The translations under genes and the position numbers were made by a program. This document shows positions 57,891 to 64,000 of a DNA stretch of 64,000 bases, one piece after another; positions within the stretch are counted from its first letter, which is position 1; each line of letters opens with the position of its first letter. The notes beneath the pieces are model-generated. The model was not told where the DNA came from. It saw nothing but the letters and a program-made list of their open reading frames with translations, and made no database searches. The DNA is from Tritrichomonas musculus (taxonomy: Eukaryota; Parabasalia; Tritrichomonadida; Tritrichomonadidae). The stretch spans positions 1,488,001 through 1,552,000 of the forward strand of contig JAPFFF010000002.1 in assembly GCA_039105265.1 (NCBI GenBank), given 5' to 3'.

Positions 57891-58490
57891 ATATTTAATA
57901 CATATCCATACATTTTTGTGCATATTTAATATATATTCATATATATTCATATATGTTTGATGCATATTCATACATATTTGATGCATATTCATACATATTT
58001 GATGCATATTCATACATATTTGATGCATATTCATACATATTTGATGCATATTCATACATATTTGATGCATATTCATGCATATTTAATATATATTCATATA
58101 TGTTTGATGCATATTCATATATATTTGATGCATATTCATACATATTTGATGCATATTCATGCATATTTAATATATATTCATATATGTTTGATGCATATTC
58201 ATATATGTTTGATGCATATTCATACATATTTGATGCATATTTATGCATATTTAATATATATTCATACATATTTAATATATATTCATACATATTTAATATA
58301 TATTCATGCATATTTAATAGATATTCATATATGTTTGATGCATATTCATACATATTTAATGCATATTTATATATTTTATTGCATATTCATACATATTTGA
58401 TGCATATTCAACCATTATTGTGCATATTAATAGATATTTTGTTACATATTCATACATATTTGATGCATATTCATACATATTTGATGCATA
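57890..58490 (+). repeat. 21-bp minisatellite
   Basis: About 28 variants of TGATGCATATTCATACATATT. It ends directly at Maverick C (58492). The long frames on both strands come from the repeat, since 21 is a multiple of three. Confidence 0.9.
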
Positions 58491-58491
58491 T

Positions 58492-58710
58492 AGTAGTATA
58501 GTATAGGCTGGGATTCATTCTTCACCCCAGCCTACACTGCTCGCCACCAAGCTCAGGTACACCTTCGCTTGGGCCTCGCTACCCGGCCAAATACCCTCTG
58601 AAAACCTATCGTAAGTACACACTCTCTACTTTCACTATTCTGCCAATGTCATTTCCAAGGTATGGAGTGGTTTTTAAGCTTTCTAATGGTGTTTTTTGAA
58701 TTCTACACCA
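58492..58710 (+). repeat. TIR of Maverick C
   Basis: About 200 bases match the complement of 22290-22490. A 21-base insertion (TAAGCTTTC...GGTGTT) distinguishes it. It has the same hairpin GGCTGGG/CCCCAGCC near the end. Confidence 0.9.
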
Positions 58711-58941
58711 GTAGTATATACGAGTCGGTTTCCGCGGGGCCACGCTACGCTTAAGCCCACACGTCAACACGAACTCGTGATAAAAATAAAAATAAAAAAA
58801 AATAAAAATGAAAAAAAAAAAAAATAAAAAAAATAAAAAAAATTTTTTCTTCAACTTGTTTTTTTTCTTGAAGTACTACTAGGGACCTAAACAACTACCA
58901 TCTATGAAACGGCACAGGTACCTGCCCCGAGAATCACGTAC
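58711..58941. other. Subterminal region with A/T homopolymers
   Basis: No gene. 58780-58870 is low-complexity A/T (poly-A with T spacers). Before it is a small GC-rich stretch (TTTCCGCGGGGCC). Probably 3' flank of the giant gene. Confidence 0.5.
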
Positions 58942-61900
58942 CTATTTCTTCATATATATAGCATCGAAACAAATCATAGAACAGGTATCACAATCTAACT
59001 CAATATTATATATATCATAAGCACCAGAAGGTGGGTTAGCGTCTTTAAAGTATATTTCATCCAAATATGATTTTATTTGTTGAGGGTCAGACCATTCAGT
59101 TGATATAAATCTAATAAAATGTAGCTTTTGAGTCTTGTCCTTGAATATCAATAAGTACTCCCCATCTGGAACAGGTTCATTATCACCTGTTGGATCATTA
59201 TCTAAATTATCAATAATTATGTGTTTCTCACTTGTAAAATAAGAGAATAGAAAATACCTATTATATTCATCAGTGACATCAGTAAATCCTGTATAATATG
59301 CTTTCCATTCCCTATCTGGGTCATTTTTCTCTTCTAATGCAGCTAACCTAGCTTTCATTGCTGCTAGAGTATCTTTTAATGTAGCATTCTCTCTCTCTAA
59401 ATTTGATATTTTGCTATTTATTGTTACGATACTAGCAACATGTTCACCTACTAGAATAGCTAAATCTTGATGAGCTTTAGATGTATTATCTATTTTTGTT
59501 TTTACTTCCTCAAGCTCACTTTTTAATGCATAATTTGATAAATCAACAGGTTCAGGTATATCTTTCTTTAATGCATACTCCTTTAGTACATCATTAACCT
59601 CATCAACTGTGGGGTATTCATTCATAATAGTAGCTATTGATTCATTATTGTCGTGGGATATCTTTTCAAGTGAGTCTACCTTGTTGTTAAGTGCATCTAT
59701 ATCACATGTATATGCTATATCCTTAACCTCAAATGACATTCTCCTAACAGCACTATTTTCTTTAATGGCTATACCAGTAACTCTTACTTGCTGTGGGTTG
59801 GCTATAACTATTGTCTTGCCATTTAAGGTGCATGTTGGGAAGTAATCACTGCCCTCATATTGACTTATAGTACCACCTGCAATAGTAATAGTTATTATAC
59901 ACTCCTCATAGTCGATGTCATTAAACTCACTAACCTTCATAACCATTAGCCTTGCCTTAATAGTACCATCTGTAATAACATCTTCAGCTTCAAGGTGTAC
60001 TTCCTTATTAACAATACTACCTACTATATCAATAGTATCATCTCTTACTAAATCATTCTTATCAACATAGTTATTATTTTCTACTTCCTCATTAACCTCA
60101 TTTATTTTATCAGCTAATAGCCTAAATGCAGGTTTTAATGATTCCCTGAAGTGGTTGCATAAATCAATAGCATCTCGATATGTTGTTATCGTCTTTGAAA
60201 TGTCTTCAGTTTCATCAGTATATTCAACAACTACCTTTTCTGCATCACACCAATCAATAATAGGTGTTAAATCAGTTGTAGTTGACCTTCCTATTTTTAA
60301 TGGAGGTAGGTTGCTTCCATCACCTAGATGATACAAAGCTTGTTCACCTTGTGATACACCTTCAATAGTAGCATCTATACCAGCCTTTGTAAATGTGAAC
60401 CCTGTTCGAAATAATGTAAGACCAACATTAGCTATACTACCTGTAGTTCCTATAACTCCAAATGCTAGTGCTACATTTGATACTATTCTAACCTGGTCTA
60501 TGTCTTCTTGTAAATGTTTAGTAATCCTTTTAGTCTCTCCCATTTCTGCATTTAACACATTTACTTTCGAGGTTATGTCCTTAACATCATAACTAACTAC
60601 ATCAAAATTATTGGTTAACATATTTAAATCACTCCTCATGGTAGTAATATTATCAGCTGTTATAATCTTTGAACTAGTAATATTGTAGTCTGTATATAAG
60701 GTAGTAGCTGCATTAGGATTTGGTGTTATTTCATAAAACTGTTGGTCTATTATGTACTTAAATGCATTAGTTGATGAATCCCAATTAATCTCATCAATCG
60801 GGTCTGTATAATCCTTCCTCAAATATAATTTTATGTCTCTGGTTTCACCAACATCTAAGCAAAAGCCCCAATCATAGCTAATTGTCTCAATAGTATCAAG
60901 AACAGGTATAACATCAACAAATACCTCTCCATTCTTTTGTGCATGGAACCCATCAGGTTTGAATGATAACCTTGTTGCTGTAGAAGACTCACCTACATAT
61001 ATATCTAAATATATCTTTTCAACCAAATCAGTTCTAATTCCTTCAGTACTATCCATCGATATGTATAGAAGAACAGTGCCATAATAACCAGGATGTAATG
61101 AGTTTGATAAGCCATCAGTTAGGTGGTTCTCATATGCACATGTCATATTCCATTCACTACCATCTTTAATAGTTCCATCTTTCATTTCTAGTTTAAATTC
61201 ATTTTTGTAGTTCTTTAATAGTGAATGCATTAAGCCGTTTCCTTCATTAGTAATTATTGCTTCATGCATGTCTGTTTGTTTGACTGTTATCCAACAACCA
61301 TAACAACTATTGGCTTTCTTAGTAGGTCGAATATTCCATTTATTAATGACTTTCCCATTAAGATGACCTTTCGCATTATCTCCTGACCAATACCCCTTAT
61401 TCTCACGACTTTTATCAGTATTCCATTGTAGGTTCCATGTATTGCCAAAACAATGTTCCTTGAAGACAAAGTTTAATTTATCAGGTATTTCATAGTTATC
61501 AGGTACTTCATATACCATCTTATAATATTCGTCCTCTCCTATTTTTTCTTCTGTGATGATAGATGGTTTATAAAAGTAGTGAACATCGCTTTTATGGAGT
61601 TTTAATGCATTTTCAGCTTCAATTATAGAACATTTTATTGCCTTATCTGTTTTTAATGCCGTCGGTTCATATTCATTCATAATACTTAGTTCTCCATTTA
61701 AATATAAAGTATAAGGGTGAAAAGGTAGACTTTTGTCGAATGCTATATAATACCTATCATCTGTTGATGAGTTATCATTGATGGTACAATAATCATTCTC
61801 TTTATCGTAGGTAATAACTGGACAAACTATTTTACCATTTCTGGATGTTATATAGAACTCTTTTATGTACCGACCTCTTTCATCATATATTACATTCTTT

Positions 61901-63987
61901 CTTAATACTATCTTGAAGATAGGCTTATTCGAATTTAAAAAGGCTTGTTTTTGTAAATCGGGTACAAAGATGCCTAATAGGTTGTATGCAACATCATTAA
62001 TAGTATTAGATAAAGAGTATACATCCTTATTAGTAATAACAAATTCAGGTATACCATTTTCTATAGTAAAATCAGAGTCTACAGGTGAGGTACCTCCACT
62101 TGGAATAGAATCACATATTATTTTTCCATTTACTTCTAAATCACCCTTTATAATATATTTACCAAGTACTGGTTTAACTGGGTCTAATGATGGAGTATCT
62201 TTCGATATTTGAACACCATAACATTTTAATACATCCTCGAATTTATCAAACCCTTTGACAAAGTCAGGTATTGCTACTGCGGAAGAGTTATCTGTTTTGG
62301 CTTCTTTCGTATTTTCGATTGATAACGCCATTGGAGATGGGTCATCTTTTGGTTCCCAAACCCATTGCCTTTTATCTTCATTCCAAACTATTTCTCCAAA
62401 AACCTGAACAAAACTATTTCTTGCACGTACAAGAGCATTTACTGCTGGGGTGTTTTGTGTTCGCCATCTATCTATCCATTCCAAATGTTGTGATAAAATA
62501 ACCCATTCTTCATGTGTCATATCCCATATTAAATTGTCAGGAGCATCTAATAATTCATCATGAATCCAATCATCATCTTGGAAGTCATATCCATGTTCTT
62601 GCCATTCCTCATCTACAATATTCCAAGCTACATATTGACCTAATTCTGCATGATATTCTCTATTACGGTATAACATTTCATTTGTTGGCATATGTAGATA
62701 TGAATTCTCTTCTGGAAAGAACACCCATTCTTCATATCTATCACTATACCTGAGATGTCCTCTATGGTCATTTTCAAAGATTGGTATTAATACATCTACT
62801 ATTGCTTCACTAGCTCCTTCTCTCCAACCTTCCTCGAAAGGATAATAAATATTTAACATAACCCATTCATCATGAACAACATCCCACATGTAATTTTGAG
62901 GTACAGGAGCATTCCTATTTCGTCTCCATCCTGCAGGTCTATCCAAGTTATCATCTCTTTCTCGCCATTCCTCATAGATGATGTCCCAAACATAATTACT
63001 ATCTTGATTATATAGACCGTTCGAACGGTCGCCAATTGGTCTGAAAACTGGTATTTGTTGTTCTTGGTCTTGTTGTTCCATAGCTTGTTTTGCTATATCA
63101 GGTATTGCATCCTCATACATAACAACATCAAGCATAGCATCTTGAAATGACTGTACTTGTTCACCAAGATTCAATCTATTTATATTCTCATCAATATCAC
63201 CTAAATGTTCTTCAAGATGTCGATTTTGATTTCTTAGGTAGTTCGTCAATTCATCAATCTCATCTTGCGGGATACCTATGCCACCTCCTCCTTCCTCCTC
63301 TTCATGATTGCAATCACAGGATTTTATCTGCGATACTTGTCCTATCAAATCATTAATTACAATCATGAGTACTTCGATATTTCGTTGAACGTCATTTAAG
63401 TGGTCATTTAAGGTGACTGACATTTGAGTACCATCAATATGAGTAATGGTAATTTTATTATCTGGAGCTTTGGATAGTCGAAATAATTTTAAGGCTTTTG
63501 AGATACCTAAACCTAATACACTCGAAAACAGCAAATATTGAAGTATTTGAGGAGTGTGTTTGTAATTTTCTAAGTAGTATCTTGTATATATATCAAGGAA
63601 TTCACATGGGCTACTTACTTCAATAATTTGGTCTGCCTCAACCAAGTCTGTACACCCTTTGTATCTATATCCTATTCTTTGTACTGACAATTTATCTAGA
63701 TTCCAATGGTATTGAGATATCCTAGATACGAAATTTTTAAAGTTAGATTCATTAAAAGCCTCATATAAGAATCTCTTTGTTGTCATGTTAGTTCTTTCAT
63801 TCTTTATGACATTTATCAATAAATCTCCCAGGTTCGAATAACCAAACTCAGCTAAAAATGGGTCAGGCTCTGGTGTTGGAAGTGGTACAGGGTCTTGAAG
63901 ATATCGAATAACCTTTGTTTGTCCTAGTTGTTCATCTGTTGATATTTGTTCATATCCATCAACAGCACACATCAATTCGGTATACAT
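58942..63987 (-). CDS. Giant fibre-like protein of Maverick C, 5' end near window edge
   Basis: From the ATG at 63987 it has 1681 residues; the frame stays open to the window edge, so the true start could lie outside. Order: Pro-Thr linker (LPTPEPDPF, about 35), a hydrophobic segment (about 150-165), a coiled coil (about 240-270), and six W-repeats, mostly W(D/N)xxxxEEW-like (about 329-550). The region from about 610 is homologous to 18606-22265: DVHYFYKPS (about 799), SSKIITADNI, LEAEDVITDGTIKAR, NEYPTVDEVN (about 1456), YALKSELEEV and a coiled coil (about 1529). The C-terminal tip from about 1556 differs completely from A. I infer a receptor-binding fibre with an extended base. Confidence 0.78.
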   Translation of the reverse strand: MYTELMCAVDGYEQISTDEQLGQTKVIRYLQDPVPLPTPEPDPFLAEFGYSNLGDLLINVIKNERTNMTTKRFLYEAFNESNFKNFVSRISQYHWNLDKLSVQRIGYRYKGCTDLVEADQIIEVSSPCEFLDIYTRYYLENYKHTPQILQYLLFSSVLGLGISKALKLFRLSKAPDNKITITHIDGTQMSVTLNDHLNDVQRNIEVLMIVINDLIGQVSQIKSCDCNHEEEEGGGGIGIPQDEIDELTNYLRNQNRHLEEHLGDIDENINRLNLGEQVQSFQDAMLDVVMYEDAIPDIAKQAMEQQDQEQQIPVFRPIGDRSNGLYNQDSNYVWDIIYEEWRERDDNLDRPAGWRRNRNAPVPQNYMWDVVHDEWVMLNIYYPFEEGWREGASEAIVDVLIPIFENDHRGHLRYSDRYEEWVFFPEENSYLHMPTNEMLYRNREYHAELGQYVAWNIVDEEWQEHGYDFQDDDWIHDELLDAPDNLIWDMTHEEWVILSQHLEWIDRWRTQNTPAVNALVRARNSFVQVFGEIVWNEDKRQWVWEPKDDPSPMALSIENTKEAKTDNSSAVAIPDFVKGFDKFEDVLKCYGVQISKDTPSLDPVKPVLGKYIIKGDLEVNGKIICDSIPSGGTSPVDSDFTIENGIPEFVITNKDVYSLSNTINDVAYNLLGIFVPDLQKQAFLNSNKPIFKIVLRKNVIYDERGRYIKEFYITSRNGKIVCPVITYDKENDYCTINDNSSTDDRYYIAFDKSLPFHPYTLYLNGELSIMNEYEPTALKTDKAIKCSIIEAENALKLHKSDVHYFYKPSIITEEKIGEDEYYKMVYEVPDNYEIPDKLNFVFKEHCFGNTWNLQWNTDKSRENKGYWSGDNAKGHLNGKVINKWNIRPTKKANSCYGCWITVKQTDMHEAIITNEGNGLMHSLLKNYKNEFKLEMKDGTIKDGSEWNMTCAYENHLTDGLSNSLHPGYYGTVLLYISMDSTEGIRTDLVEKIYLDIYVGESSTATRLSFKPDGFHAQKNGEVFVDVIPVLDTIETISYDWGFCLDVGETRDIKLYLRKDYTDPIDEINWDSSTNAFKYIIDQQFYEITPNPNAATTLYTDYNITSSKIITADNITTMRSDLNMLTNNFDVVSYDVKDITSKVNVLNAEMGETKRITKHLQEDIDQVRIVSNVALAFGVIGTTGSIANVGLTLFRTGFTFTKAGIDATIEGVSQGEQALYHLGDGSNLPPLKIGRSTTTDLTPIIDWCDAEKVVVEYTDETEDISKTITTYRDAIDLCNHFRESLKPAFRLLADKINEVNEEVENNNYVDKNDLVRDDTIDIVGSIVNKEVHLEAEDVITDGTIKARLMVMKVSEFNDIDYEECIITITIAGGTISQYEGSDYFPTCTLNGKTIVIANPQQVRVTGIAIKENSAVRRMSFEVKDIAYTCDIDALNNKVDSLEKISHDNNESIATIMNEYPTVDEVNDVLKEYALKKDIPEPVDLSNYALKSELEEVKTKIDNTSKAHQDLAILVGEHVASIVTINSKISNLERENATLKDTLAAMKARLAALEEKNDPDREWKAYYTGFTDVTDEYNRYFLFSYFTSEKHIIIDNLDNDPTGDNEPVPDGEYLLIFKDKTQKLHFIRFISTEWSDPQQIKSYLDEIYFKDANPPSGAYDIYNIELDCDTCSMICFDAIYMKK

Positions 63988-64000
63988 CTCATGAATAGCC

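Larger units (their letters stand above)
58492..64000. mobile_element. Maverick/Polinton C, left end (continues beyond window)
   Basis: It begins AGTAGTATAGTATAGG, the same TIR family as Maverick A, and carries one giant gene homologous to A's fibre-like gene in the mirror position (transcribed towards the TIR). The insertion is directly at the end of the 21-bp minisatellite. The rest of the element is outside. Confidence 0.9.

Noticed and set aside
57890-58490. CRISPR-like array
   Set aside because: Units are contiguous without unique spacers, and the genome is eukaryotic.
57885-58501. 138-182-residue Tyr-rich and His-rich frames
   Set aside because: Produced by the 21-bp minisatellite.
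58606-58854. 82-residue frame with Phe run
   Set aside because: Comes from a poly-A/T stretch in the TIR region of Maverick C.

Overview
The window looks like a transposon-rich stretch of a parabasalid protist genome (Trichomonas/Tritrichomonas type; I cannot separate the two). The reasons are very AT-rich intergenic DNA, intronless genes, very short 5' leaders and several giant Maverick/Polinton elements. Only four genes look like host genes.

Layout: (1) 1-22490 is the right-hand part of Maverick A: integrase, packaging ATPase, pX-like protein, major capsid protein (MCP, split by a stop), HNH and GIY-YIG nucleases, protein-primed DNA polymerase B with an OTU-like front domain, and two giant fibre-like proteins, ending in a terminal inverted repeat (TIR). 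(2) 22491-32155 is part of a different Maverick, B: minor proteins, integrase, KilA-N protein, MCP, pX-like protein, ATPase. A has inserted into a B gene, so the rest of B (polymerase, other end) should lie left of the window. (3) B abuts a 1.85-kb non-coding element with 44-bp TIRs (32156-34005). (4) 34675-41606 carries four host genes: an ARM-like protein, a PQ-loop membrane protein, a PRMT-like methyltransferase and a coiled-coil protein. (5) 41918-55465 is a composite: an integrase-type (IS481/IS3-like) transposon with ~1-kb TIRs and a 16-bp target duplication. It is interrupted by a Tc1/mariner-like element (42269-46523, itself hit by a 340-bp MITE) and by a 3-kb mini-Maverick (48171-51233). 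(6) 55482-58491 is AT-rich with tandem repeats. (7) 58492-64000 is the left end of a third Maverick, C, same TIR family as A, with a 1681-residue fibre-like protein.

How the genes fit together: each Maverick is virus-like. Integrase handles entry into DNA, PolB replicates, the FtsK/A32-type ATPase packages, and MCP, penton-like, pX-like and fibre-like proteins would build a particle. I found no adenain-type protease; the OTU-like domain at the front of PolB is a possible stand-in. The fibre-like proteins, with phage-fibre-like motifs and exchanged C-terminal tips, and the mini-Maverick that keeps only a homologue of the PolB OTU-like region, are the most unusual content. All coordinates and motifs were read by eye; no database search was possible.
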